This document shows positions 55,327-64,000 of a stretch of DNA of 64,000 nt, piece after piece. Source of the DNA: Variovorax sp. V93 (lineage in GTDB: Bacteria; Pseudomonadota; Gammaproteobacteria; Burkholderiales; Burkholderiaceae_C); the NCBI RefSeq assembly GCF_041154485.1, contig NZ_AP028669.1, positions 3,968,001-4,032,000 on the forward strand, read 5' to 3'. The notes beneath the pieces were generated by a model. The model was not told the origin of the DNA. It did no database searches and saw only the letters and a program-made list of their open reading frames with translations. The position numbers and the translations under genes were made by a program. Positions within the stretch are counted from its first letter, which is position 1. The number at the start of each line of letters is the position of its first letter.

Positions 55327-56319
55327 TCAAGCGGCAGGCGGGCGCAGCACGCTCTCGAAGCTGCGGTCCCACAGGGGCGTCACGTCGGCCGGGCCGTCGA
55401 GCACGCCGATCTTCAGGAAGGTGTCGGCCACCTGCTGGTGGCTGCGCACCACGGCGTCGGTGACGGGGCCGAGGCTGTAGTCGTCGCTGCGGCCGTTGAA
55501 GAGTTCGACCAGGTCGCCGACCGGCACGCGCGTCTCGGCCGATTGCGCACGCGCATAGGCCAGGAAGTTGCCGTTGATCCATGCGAAGGCGCGCTGCAGG
55601 CGCTGCAACAGGTCGCTCAATGCCGCGCGGCGCAGTTCGTCGTCGAGCGCACGCGGGTTGGCGTAGATCGGAAAATTGCCCGACAGGTAGCCCACGCCGG
55701 TCTTGATGGTGCGCGCGCCGTACTGGATGCGCGCGATCTGGCCGTTGTAGCCGTAGATGGCCCAGGCATCGAGATCGCCGCGCGCGAAGGCCGAGAGGCC
55801 GTCCGAAGGCGTGAGACTCACGGCCTGGATGTCGCTGAACGACAGGCCCGCCTCGGCCAGCTGCCGGGCCAGGTAATAGTGCGAGGTGGTGGCGCGCACA
55901 TAGCCCACGCGCTTGCCCTTGAAGTCGGCAATGCGGCGGATCGGCGAATCCTTGCGTGCCAGCGTGGCCTGGTTGTTGAGGTCCTCATGCGTCACGGCCA
56001 CCAGCTTCACACTGGATTTCTGCCGCGCCGCGAACACCGGTGGAATTTCGCTGCCCGAGCCCAGGTCGAGCGCATCGCCGTTGATGGCCTCGATGTGCAG
56101 CACGCCGTTGTTGAGCTCGCGCCAGTCGATCCTGTAGGGCGTGTTGGCCTGGCCGGAAGCCTGCAGCAGCGGCCGCCAGAGGCCCTTGTAGGTGCCGACG
56201 CGCAAGGTCACGCCGGAAAGGTCGCGCGCCGGTGCCGCAGCCCGCGCCGCGCCCAGGGCACTCCAGCCTGCGGCGGCCTGCAGCAGGCGGCGCCTGTCGA
56301 TCGGGAAGTCAGATGTCAT
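55327..56319 (-). CDS. Sulfonate-type ABC substrate-binding protein, first gene of the minus operon
   Basis: A 330-residue periplasmic binding protein with an arginine-rich signal (DRRRLLQAAAGWSALGAARA). The mature protein starts GVTLRVGTYKGLWRPLLQAS, with EAINGDALDLGSGSEIPPVF and GDLDAWAIYGYNGQ as ligand-site and hinge motifs of the SsuA family. It is the first minus-strand gene, 109 bp from the divergent acyl-CoA dehydrogenase-like gene. An in-frame start about 19 codons upstream exists, but the chosen ATG places the RRR motif at the usual distance. Confidence 0.9.
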   Translation of the reverse strand: MTSDFPIDRRRLLQAAAGWSALGAARAAAPARDLSGVTLRVGTYKGLWRPLLQASGQANTPYRIDWRELNNGVLHIEAINGDALDLGSGSEIPPVFAARQKSSVKLVAVTHEDLNNQATLARKDSPIRRIADFKGKRVGYVRATTSHYYLARQLAEAGLSFSDIQAVSLTPSDGLSAFARGDLDAWAIYGYNGQIARIQYGARTIKTGVGYLSGNFPIYANPRALDDELRRAALSDLLQRLQRAFAWINGNFLAYARAQSAETRVPVGDLVELFNGRSDDYSLGPVTDAVVRSHQQVADTFLKIGVLDGPADVTPLWDRSFESVLRPPAA

Positions 56320-56341
56320 GCACCGGACCGTACCGAGGCAG

Positions 56342-56398
56342 CCGGAAAAAGCGAACGCAGAAAAACGAGTTTGCATATGCGGGATGCGTCGTTTCCGG
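56342..56398. promoter_or_regulatory. Divergent promoter region with inverted CCGGAAA/TTTCCGG arms
   Basis: In the 109-bp region between the two divergent sulfur operons, CCGGAAA (56342-56348) and TTTCCGG (56392-56398) form perfect 7-base arms 43 bases apart, with an A-rich tract between them. The placement would suit one regulator controlling both operons. No regulator gene lies in the cluster, so control by a global sulfur regulator of the CysB/SsuR type encoded elsewhere is plausible. Confidence 0.4.
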
Positions 56399-56428
56399 TG
56401 TGGCGCGGTCCCGGTACTGTGCGCAGCC

Positions 56429-57661
56429 ATGAGTGCACTCCCCTTGCGCCGCCCGCCGGCCACGAATGAAGACCCCGCGCCTGCCACCGTCGATGCCGCA
56501 TTGCTCGCGCATCTGTCGGCGCAGTTCACCGCCACCGCGGCCGACCACGACCGCAGCGGCGCCTTTCCGCATCCGAACTTCGCGGCCTTGCAGTCGCATG
56601 GGCTCATCGGCCTGGTGGCGCCCGCGGCGCACGGCGGCGGCGGCGCCACGCTGGCCACGGCACGCCGCGTGATTGCGGCCGTGGCGCGCGGCGAGCCGGC
56701 GACCGCGCTGATCCTCACGATGACCTACCTGCAGCACCATGCACTCGCGCGCAGCGACAGCCGCTGGCCGCCGCACCTGCGCGAACGGGTGCTGCGCAGT
56801 GCGGTGGAACGCGGCGCGCTCATCAATGCGCTGCGCGTGGAGCCCGCGCTCGGCTCGCCCGCGCGCGGCGGGCTGCCCGCAACCGTCGCGCGCCGCGAAC
56901 GCAGCGGCTGGAGGATCGACGGCCACAAGCTCTACACGACGGGCATCGAAGGCCTCTCCTGGCTCGCCGTGTGGGCCCGCACCGACGAAGCCGCGCCGCG
57001 CACCGGCGTGTTCCTGGTGCCGCGCGATGCGCCCGGCGTGCGCGTGATCGCGAGCTGGGACCATCTGGGCCTGCGCGCTTCGGGCAGCCACGAAGTGGTG
57101 TTCGAGAACGTGGCCATCGAGCTCGACCATGCGGTCGACCTGCGTGCACCGGCCGACTGGGCGCCCGACGCCGGCAGCCAGACCGACATCGATGCCCACG
57201 CCGCGCAGCAGGCCTGGATGACGGTGCTGCTCGGCAGCCTCTACGACGCCGTGGCGCAGGCTGCGCGTGGCTGGCTGGTGGACTTCCTGAACCGTCGTTC
57301 CCCCGGCAGCCTGGGCGCGCCGCTCGCGAGCCTTGCGCGCGTGCAGGAGCATGCGGGAGAAATCGAGGCGCTGCTTCGTACCAACCGCGTGCTGCTCGAC
57401 GAGGCCGCGCATGCCGTGGACGAAGGCCGTGCACCGCCGGCCACCGACAGCGGCCTGCTCAAGTACACCGTGACGGGCAATGCGATCCGCGCGGTCGAAC
57501 TCGCGCTGCAGCTCAGCGGCAACCACGGCCTCGCGCGGCAGAACCCGCTCGAGCGGCACTACCGCGACGTGCTGTGCAGCCGCATCCACACGCCGCAGAA
57601 CGACGCGATCCTGGTCGTGGCGGGCAGGCGTGCGCTGCTGTCCGAGGGAGCTGCCGCATGA
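56429..57661 (+). CDS. Acyl-CoA dehydrogenase-fold flavoprotein, SfnB/DszC-like
   Basis: A 410-residue protein with the acyl-CoA dehydrogenase architecture: helical N-terminus with GLIGLVAPAAHGGGGATLAT (about 60-80), middle beta domain (WRIDGHKLYTTGIEGLSWLA, then LGLRASGSHEVVFENV) and a C-terminal helical bundle with LQLSGNHGLARQNPLERHYRD. In sulfur gene clusters such proteins are usually flavin-dependent monooxygenases or desulfurisation enzymes (SfnB, DszC relatives) rather than beta-oxidation enzymes. It opens the plus-strand operon, and its stop overlaps the next start. Confidence 0.85.
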   Translation: MSALPLRRPPATNEDPAPATVDAALLAHLSAQFTATAADHDRSGAFPHPNFAALQSHGLIGLVAPAAHGGGGATLATARRVIAAVARGEPATALILTMTYLQHHALARSDSRWPPHLRERVLRSAVERGALINALRVEPALGSPARGGLPATVARRERSGWRIDGHKLYTTGIEGLSWLAVWARTDEAAPRTGVFLVPRDAPGVRVIASWDHLGLRASGSHEVVFENVAIELDHAVDLRAPADWAPDAGSQTDIDAHAAQQAWMTVLLGSLYDAVAQAARGWLVDFLNRRSPGSLGAPLASLARVQEHAGEIEALLRTNRVLLDEAAHAVDEGRAPPATDSGLLKYTVTGNAIRAVELALQLSGNHGLARQNPLERHYRDVLCSRIHTPQNDAILVVAGRRALLSEGAAA

Positions 57662-58638
57662 CCAATCTGCCGTTCTCCAAGGCCTCGCGCCGCCGCTGGC
57701 TCAAGCAGGGCGCGGCCCTCTCGCTTGCCGCGGCCGGACCGCTGCGCGCATGGGCGCAACCGCAAACCACGCTGGTGCTCGGCGACCAGGCCGGCGGCCT
57801 GCGCGCTCTGTTCGAGGCCTCGAAGGCGCTCGAGGATGCGCCCTTTGCGTACCGCTGGGCCAACTTCCAGGGCGCGGCGCCACTGTTCGAGGCGCAACGC
57901 AGCGCGGCCGTCGACACCGCCGTGGCCGGCGACCTGCCGGTGCTTGCCGCGGCGGTCGGCCGGACGCCGCTGAAGATCGTCGCCACGCGCGTTGGCAAGG
58001 CCGATGCCCTGGGCATCGTGGTGCAGCCCGATTCGCCGTTGCGCAAGGTGGCCGATCTGCGCGGCAAGACCGTGATCGTGTCGTCCGCGCGCGGCAGCAT
58101 CTCGCAATACCAGCTCTACGGCGCGCTCGAGGAAGCCGGTGTGCGGCGCGACGAGGTCACGGTGAAGTTCGTGCTGCCGACCGATGCGGCCGCGGCCTTC
58201 GCCTCGAAGCAGATCGATGCCTGGGCCGTCTTCGATCCCTACTACACGATCGCGCTGCAGCAGGGCGGGCGCATCCTGCGCGACGGACACGGCATCAACA
58301 CGGCGCTGGGCTTCATCACCGCGAGCGAGCCGTCGCTGGCCGATCCCGCCAAGCGCGCCGCCATCGTGCAGTTTCTCGACCGGCTGGCGCGCGCAGGCGA
58401 ATGGGCGCTGGCCAACCCCGAGGCCTATGCGCAGGCCTACAGCCAGCTCACGCGCCTGCCGATCGAATCGGCGCGCATCATCACGGCGCGCGCCTCGGTC
58501 ACGGGCCGGCCTGTGACCGAGGCCGACATCGCCGCACTGCAGACGGTGGCCGACCGCTCGGCGCGCGACGGCATCCTGCCGCTGCGGGTGGACGTGCGCG
58601 CCATCACCGATGCGCAGCTGTGGAAGCGCCCCGCATGA
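57658..58638 (+). CDS. Sulfonate-type ABC substrate-binding protein (paralogue of the 48142-49107 protein)
   Basis: A 326-residue binding protein with a twin-arginine-like signal (SRRRWLKQGAALSLAAAG). The mature part starts TLVLGDQAGGLRALFEASKA and includes QPDSPLRKVADLRGKTVIV and IDAWAVFDPYY. It shares many blocks with the binding protein at the far end of the minus operon, pointing to a duplication within the cluster. Overlaps on both sides couple it to the flavoprotein and the dioxygenase genes. It has no transporter of its own and probably docks to the SsuBC-like pair. Confidence 0.9.
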   Translation: MTNLPFSKASRRRWLKQGAALSLAAAGPLRAWAQPQTTLVLGDQAGGLRALFEASKALEDAPFAYRWANFQGAAPLFEAQRSAAVDTAVAGDLPVLAAAVGRTPLKIVATRVGKADALGIVVQPDSPLRKVADLRGKTVIVSSARGSISQYQLYGALEEAGVRRDEVTVKFVLPTDAAAAFASKQIDAWAVFDPYYTIALQQGGRILRDGHGINTALGFITASEPSLADPAKRAAIVQFLDRLARAGEWALANPEAYAQAYSQLTRLPIESARIITARASVTGRPVTEADIAALQTVADRSARDGILPLRVDVRAITDAQLWKRPA

Positions 58639-59255
58639 GCGGCACCTCGGCCATCGCGCCGCTGCGCGAATTCGTCACCGCGTTCGGCCGCCTGCTCGAC
58701 AGCGGCCCCGAGGAGCCGCGCATTCTTTCCGAAGGCGGCGCCCTGCTTCGAACGCTGGTGGCGCAGGACGACTGGCTGCCCGACGCCTTCGCCCAGCCCG
58801 CCCCGTCGCGCTACCAGCAGTTCCTGCTGCATGCCGACAGCACCGAGCGCTTCTCGGTTGTGAGTTTTGTCTGGGGACCGGGCCAGGCCACGCCGGTGCA
58901 CGACCACACCGTATGGGGTCTGATCGGCATGCTGCGCGGCGCCGAATACAGCCAGGGCTATGCCGTCGGCAGCGACGGCCGGGCACGGCCGCAAGGCGAA
59001 GCGGTGCGGCTGGGCGCCGGCGACGTGGAGGCCGTGTCGCCCGCCATCGGCGACCTGCATCGCGTGCACAACGCGCATGCAGGCCGCGTATCGATCAGCA
59101 TCCACGTGTACGGCGCCAACATCGGCGCCGTGCGGCGGCATACTTACCCGGCCGACGGCGGGCGCAAGCCATTCGTCTCGGGCTACTCCAACACGCTGCT
59201 GCCCAACCTGTGGGACCGCTCAGCCGAACTCAGATCGACCACGACATCCGCATGA
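58635..59255 (+). CDS. Cysteine dioxygenase-like thiol dioxygenase (cupin)
   Basis: A 206-residue cupin of the cysteine dioxygenase family. The iron ligands are the HDH in TPVHDHTVWGLIGMLRGAEY (about residues 90-110) and a later His in IGDLHRVHNAHAG. Members add O2 to a thiol to make a sulfinate: cysteine, 3-mercaptopropionate or, as known in Variovorax paradoxus B4, mercaptosuccinate. Which thiol is used here cannot be read by eye. It is coupled by four-base overlaps to a sulfonate binding protein and to a tetra-rhodanese, suggesting a pathway from an imported organosulfur compound through a thiol to sulfite. Confidence 0.88.
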   Translation: MSGTSAIAPLREFVTAFGRLLDSGPEEPRILSEGGALLRTLVAQDDWLPDAFAQPAPSRYQQFLLHADSTERFSVVSFVWGPGQATPVHDHTVWGLIGMLRGAEYSQGYAVGSDGRARPQGEAVRLGAGDVEAVSPAIGDLHRVHNAHAGRVSISIHVYGANIGAVRRHTYPADGGRKPFVSGYSNTLLPNLWDRSAELRSTTTSA

Positions 59256-60877
59256 CGACCATTGCCTTCCCCCTGCTGCCCTTCGCCGCCGTGCGCGCAC
59301 GCCTGCTCGCACGCGAGGAAACCGCGCTGCTCGACGTGCGCGAGGAAGGCCCCTTCGCGCAGGAGCATCCGCTGTGGGCCGCCAACCTGCCACTCTCGCG
59401 CATCGAGATCGAGGCCTGGCGGCGCATTCCGCGGCGGGACACCTTCATCGTGCTGTACGGCGCGCATGGCGGCATCGACCTGGCGCCGCTCGCCGCGCGC
59501 ACGCTGGCCTCGCTGGGCTACACGAACCTGCACCTGCTCGAAGGCGGCCTCGAGGGCTGGCGCGCGGCCGGCGGCGAGCTGTTCCGCGACGTGAACGTGC
59601 CGAGCAAGTCCTTCGGCGAACTGGTCGAACACGAGCGGCACACGCCCTCGCTCTCCGCGCCCGAGGTGAAGGCGCTGGTCGACGGCAAGGCCGACGTGGT
59701 GGTGCTCGACGCGCGCCGCTTCGACGAATACCAGACCATGAGCATTCCCTCGGCCACCAGCGTGCCCGGGGCCGAACTGGTGCTGCGCGTGCGCGAGCTC
59801 GCACCCGATCCGTCGACCCAGGTGATCGTCAATTGCGCGGGCCGCACCCGCAGCATCATCGGCACGCAGTCGCTGGTGAATGCGGGCATTCCGAACCCGG
59901 TGGCGGCACTGCGCAACGGCACCATCGGCTGGAAGCTCGCAGGACAGGTGCTGGACCATGGAGCGCAACGCAAGGCGCCGGCCGAGATCTCCGATGCGCA
60001 CCGCGCGCAGGCCCAGGCCGATGCGCGGCGCGTGGCCGACAGGGCCGGCGTGCGCCGCATCGCGCTCGATGCGCTGCATGCGCTGGAAGCCCCGGGGCGC
60101 ACCGTGTACCGCTTCGACGTGCGTACGCCCGAGGAATACGAGGCCGGCCACCTGTCCGGCTTTGCGAGCGCGCCCGGCGGGCAGCTGGTGCAGGAAACCG
60201 ATCACCAGGTGCCGGTGCGCGGCGCGCGCATCGTGCTGGCCGACGACGATGGCGTGCGGGCCTCGATGAGCGCATCCTGGCTCGCGCAGATGGGATGGGA
60301 GGCCTACGTGCTCGACACGGTGCCTGCCGCTTCGGCCTTCGCCGAGACGGCCGCGCCGTCGCCCGCCTTTCCGCCCGCCGCGGCCATCGTGGGAGAGATC
60401 TCGCCAAGCGAGCTGGCGGCCCTGCTGAAGCAGCAGAGCGGCACGGCGGTGATCGACGTGACCACCAGCGCCAACTATGTGAAGCGCCACATCCCCGGCG
60501 CCTGGTATGCGATCCGCGCGCAGCTCGCGGGTGCGATCGATGCGGCCATTCCTGCATCGCAACGCTATGTGCTGACCTGCGGCAGCAGCCTGCTCGCACG
60601 CTACGCCGCGGCCGACCTGCGCCTGCTGCTCGATGCGCGCGGCCAGCGCGACGTCGAAGTGCTGGTGCTGGCCGGTGGCAACGCGGCATGGTTTGCGGCA
60701 GGCCTCGAAGCCGAATCGGGCGAGACGCGGCTCGGGACGCCGCGCACCGACCGCTACCGCCGGCCCTATGAAGGCACGGATGCGCCGGCGGAGGCCATGC
60801 AGGCCTACCTGGACTGGGAATACGGCCTTGTGGCGCAGCTGGCGCGCGACGGAACGCACCATTTCCACGTGATCTGA
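59252..60877 (+). CDS. Four-domain rhodanese-like sulfurtransferase
   Basis: A 541-residue cytoplasmic protein made of four rhodanese domains: about 1-115 (LLDVREEGPFAQEHP, LEGGLEGWRAAGG), 130-240 (VVLDARRFDEYQTMSIP), 275-365 (YRFDVRTPEEYEAGHLSG) and 385-495 (AVIDVTTSANYVKRHIPG). The active-site loop keeps cysteine only in domain 2 (VNCAGRTRS) and domain 4 (LTCGSSLLA). Domain 1 has LYGAHGG and domain 3 ADDDGVR. It may pass sulfane sulfur or act with sulfite from the coupled dioxygenase step to make thiosulfate, by analogy with rhodanese-dioxygenase pairs. Confidence 0.9.
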   Translation: MTTIAFPLLPFAAVRARLLAREETALLDVREEGPFAQEHPLWAANLPLSRIEIEAWRRIPRRDTFIVLYGAHGGIDLAPLAARTLASLGYTNLHLLEGGLEGWRAAGGELFRDVNVPSKSFGELVEHERHTPSLSAPEVKALVDGKADVVVLDARRFDEYQTMSIPSATSVPGAELVLRVRELAPDPSTQVIVNCAGRTRSIIGTQSLVNAGIPNPVAALRNGTIGWKLAGQVLDHGAQRKAPAEISDAHRAQAQADARRVADRAGVRRIALDALHALEAPGRTVYRFDVRTPEEYEAGHLSGFASAPGGQLVQETDHQVPVRGARIVLADDDGVRASMSASWLAQMGWEAYVLDTVPAASAFAETAAPSPAFPPAAAIVGEISPSELAALLKQQSGTAVIDVTTSANYVKRHIPGAWYAIRAQLAGAIDAAIPASQRYVLTCGSSLLARYAAADLRLLLDARGQRDVEVLVLAGGNAAWFAAGLEAESGETRLGTPRTDRYRRPYEGTDAPAEAMQAYLDWEYGLVAQLARDGTHHFHVI

Positions 60878-61004
60878 GGCGCGGCGCGCCGCCCCGGCTT
60901 GCAACCGGCCGGTCACATTATTTCGCGAGGGTAAAGCAGGTCATCCGCCGGTGGCGCGGGGCGTTTTCTGGGAATAACGATCAACTCGTCCCAGGAGCAT
61001 CGCC

Positions 61005-61226
61005 ATGAGACTGCCTGTTCTCGCCCTTTCGGCCGCCGCGCTGGCGGCCATCCTGACCGGCTGCGTGGTCGCGCCGGCGCAACCTGTTTACACAGCGCCA
61101 CCCGGCGTCGCCTACGTGGCCCCGACCTATGTGTCGCCGGGCGTGGGTTTCGTCTGGAACTACCACCCGCGCTACGGGTATGGCTGGTACCACCCCCGCT
61201 ACGGCTGGCACCGCGGATGGAGGTAG
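61005..61226 (+). CDS. Small outer-membrane-type lipoprotein, Tyr/His-rich
   Basis: A 73-residue protein with a lipoprotein signal: MRLPVLALSAAALAAILTGC, with the lipobox ILTGC placing the lipidated cysteine at residue 20. The mature part is rich in Pro, Tyr, Gly and His and ends in two near copies of a YHPRYG-W motif (YHPRYGYGW, YHPRYGWHRGW). Small YXG-rich lipoproteins of this kind are common in proteobacteria but have no defined role. CAGGAG lies nine bases upstream of the ATG. Confidence 0.82.
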   Translation: MRLPVLALSAAALAAILTGCVVAPAQPVYTAPPGVAYVAPTYVSPGVGFVWNYHPRYGYGWYHPRYGWHRGWR

Positions 61227-61240
61227 CCCAGCGGGGGGAA

Positions 61241-62701
<1,461 letters not shown>

Positions 62702-62718
62702 TAAGCCTTCTATTGTCG

Positions 62719-62794
62719 CACTGCCGCAAAAAATGGCAGTGACAGCGGCGCGACAAACTCCGCGCCGGCCGCATTGCTACTTATTTTGTAGCAA
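62719..62794. promoter_or_regulatory. Two hairpins upstream of rhlE
   Basis: CACTGCC pairs perfectly with GGCAGTG around a 9-base A-rich loop (62719-62741). TTGCTAC pairs with GTAGCAA around TTATTTT (62774-62794). Both lie in the 131-bp gap between the ypfJ-like and rhlE genes, which are on the same strand. The one nearer ypfJ could end that transcript, and the one nearer rhlE could lie in its leader. The loop TTATTTT keeps the second from looking like a classic terminator. Confidence 0.5.
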
Positions 62795-62832
62795 CTTGCC
62801 TAATATCCACGCGCCTTTGAAGACCTAGAGGC

Positions 62833-63723
62833 TCAAAGATTGCGTGCATTGAAGGTGTCGCAGGACTTGACGTCGCCGCTTTGGTAGCCCGCGCCGAACC
62901 AGCGCTGGCGCTGCGCGCTCGATCCGTGGGTGAAGCTGTCGGGCACCACCGCGCGGCCCGCGGAACGCTGCAGCGCGTCGTCGCCGATCTTCTGCGCGGC
63001 ATTCATCGCGGCCTCGATGTCGCCCGGGTCGAGCCACTTCTTCGACTCCTGCGAATGGTGCGCCCAGATGCCGGCGAAGCAGTCGGCCTGCAGTTCGACG
63101 CGAACGCTCAGGGCGTTGTTCTGCGACTGGCTCAGCCGCCCGCGCATGCCGTCGACCTTGGCGGTCACGCCGAGCTCGTCCTGCACGTGGTGGCCGACCT
63201 CGTGCGCGATGACGTAGGCCTGCGCGAATTCGCCGGGCGCGCCGAGCTGGTTCTTGAGCGTGTCGTAGAAGCCGAGGTCGATGTAGACCTTCTTGTCGCC
63301 GGGGCAGTAGAACGGCCCCATGGCCGCCTGGCCGGTGCCGCATGCCGTGGGCGTGGCGCCGCGGAACAGCACGAGCCGCGGCGGCTGGTAGCTGCCGCCG
63401 TTCTGCCGGAAGATGTCCGTCCAGACCACCTCGGTGTTGCGCAGCACGGTCGAGACGAAGGCCGCCTCGCGGTCATTCGAAGGCGGCTTGGGCGCGGGGC
63501 CTTGATGCTGCTGCTGCACCTGGACCTGCTCGCCACCGCCGCCGCTCAGCAGGCTGAGCACGGTCAGCGGATTGATGCCGAAGATCCAGCCCGCGATCAG
63601 CGCGACGGCAATGGTGCCGATGCCGATGCTGCGCCCGCCGATGAAGCCGCCGCCACCGCCGCCGCCGTCTTCACCGCGGCGGTCCTCGACGTTCTCGGAT
63701 TGTTCATTGCCTTCCCATCTCAT
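62833..63723 (-). CDS. ypfJ: YpfJ-type neutral zinc metallopeptidase, membrane-anchored
   Basis: A 296-residue protein of the YpfJ/zincin family. The cytoplasmic start MRWEGNEQSENVEDRRGED is followed by a Gly-rich stretch and one membrane helix (IGIGTIAVALIAGWIFGI). The periplasmic catalytic domain has the zinc motif in YVIAHEVGHHVQDELG (HEVGH, catalytic Glu) and downstream LQADCFAGIWAHHSQES with the third ligand region. The opening WEG..SENVEDRR is conserved in the family. It is usually monocistronic, and its substrate is not known. Confidence 0.93.
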   Translation of the reverse strand: MRWEGNEQSENVEDRRGEDGGGGGGGFIGGRSIGIGTIAVALIAGWIFGINPLTVLSLLSGGGGEQVQVQQQHQGPAPKPPSNDREAAFVSTVLRNTEVVWTDIFRQNGGSYQPPRLVLFRGATPTACGTGQAAMGPFYCPGDKKVYIDLGFYDTLKNQLGAPGEFAQAYVIAHEVGHHVQDELGVTAKVDGMRGRLSQSQNNALSVRVELQADCFAGIWAHHSQESKKWLDPGDIEAAMNAAQKIGDDALQRSAGRAVVPDSFTHGSSAQRQRWFGAGYQSGDVKSCDTFNARNL

Positions 63724-63822
63724 CGCAGTCTCCTTGCCGGCCTTGCAGGGTTTTGCCGGATCGCCTCTGGATGGTACTTGGCCCGGCCGCCGGCTGCGTA
63801 ACCGGCGGTCAGAATGCGCGGA

Positions 63823-64000
63823 TCAGGTCTTGGGCAGCGTGACGCCGCGCTGTCCCTGGTACTTGCCGCCGCGGTCCTTGTAGCTGGTTTCGCAGACTTC
63901 GTCGCTCTCGAAGAACAGCACCTGCGCGCAGCCCTCGCCCGCATAGATCTTGGCGGGCAGCGGCGTGGTGTTGCTGAATTCGAGCGTCACGTAGCCCTCC
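63823..64000 (-). CDS. dcd: dCTP deaminase, C-terminal part (5' end outside window)
   Basis: The minus-strand frame entering from the window end reads [20 protein letters not shown], then [20 protein letters not shown] and [10 protein letters not shown] before the stop. This is the conserved C-terminus of dCTP deaminase, which converts dCTP to dUTP for thymidylate synthesis. About 59 residues are visible, and the catalytic N-terminal part is beyond the window. It lies upstream of, and on the same strand as, the ypfJ-like gene, with a 99-bp gap. Confidence 0.93.

Overview
The window is one high-GC chromosomal stretch, densely coding on both strands, with short intergenic gaps and many ATGA stop/start overlaps. 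Gene content (a Bug/TTT substrate-binding protein, several sulfonate ABC transporters, IclR/LysR/MocR regulators, an ESPR-type autotransporter, an orphan VgrG island) and recurrent intergenic repeats point to a betaproteobacterium of the Comamonadaceae, most likely Variovorax or a close relative. The genus is an inference from style and content, not a database match. No rRNA, tRNA, CRISPR array, insertion sequence or replication origin was seen.

Layout. 1-5311: end of an IclR regulator, a Bug binding protein, an acylating aldehyde dehydrogenase, an acyl-CoA ligase and a TauE/SafE exporter. Together they read as a sulfoacetate-type (SauS/SauT) module with sulfite export. 5436-9319: an IclR regulator divergent from a GMC oxidoreductase and an MHS-type transporter, with a clear dyad between them. 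9334-14518: a short LuxR-type regulator, a DUF1059 protein and a three-gene molybdenum hydroxylase (2Fe-2S subunit, molybdopterin subunit, tri-haem cytochrome c). 14588-18209: a LysR gene whose 3' end overlaps the convergent tauABC taurine uptake operon. 18336-18955: a non-coding imperfect palindrome of about 600 bp. 18949-31408: a MocR regulator divergent from a long operon (SnoaL-like protein, DAO-family oxidoreductase, complete Dpp/Opp-type ABC importer, amidohydrolase, CobW-type GTPase, acetyltransferase).

31426-40459: a small secreted protein, a large Gly-rich autotransporter, a nitrobindin-like protein, a CorC/HlyC membrane protein, apaH, an acetyltransferase and a second MocR regulator. 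40789-48072: a type VI secretion island (vgrG, DUF4123 adaptor, VasX-like pore-forming effector, membrane-bound candidate immunity protein) that looks less GC-rich than its surroundings. 48142-60877: a large organosulfur cluster made of two divergent operons. The minus operon has SsuA-like binding proteins, SsuB, SsuC, an SsuD-like monooxygenase, a class II aldolase-like protein and an unexpected membrane cytochrome c. The plus operon has an SfnB/DszC-like flavoprotein, another binding protein, a cysteine-dioxygenase-like cupin and a four-domain rhodanese. 61005-64000: a small lipoprotein, rhlE, a YpfJ-type zinc metalloprotease and the end of dcd.

The unifying theme is uptake and oxidation of organosulfur compounds: three separate loci (sau-like, tau, ssu/CDO/rhodanese) lie within 61 kb. 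The least familiar arrangement is the 48-61 kb cluster, in which four distinct periplasmic binding proteins share one permease/ATPase pair and a thiol dioxygenase is translationally coupled to a tetra-rhodanese in which only two domains keep a catalytic cysteine.
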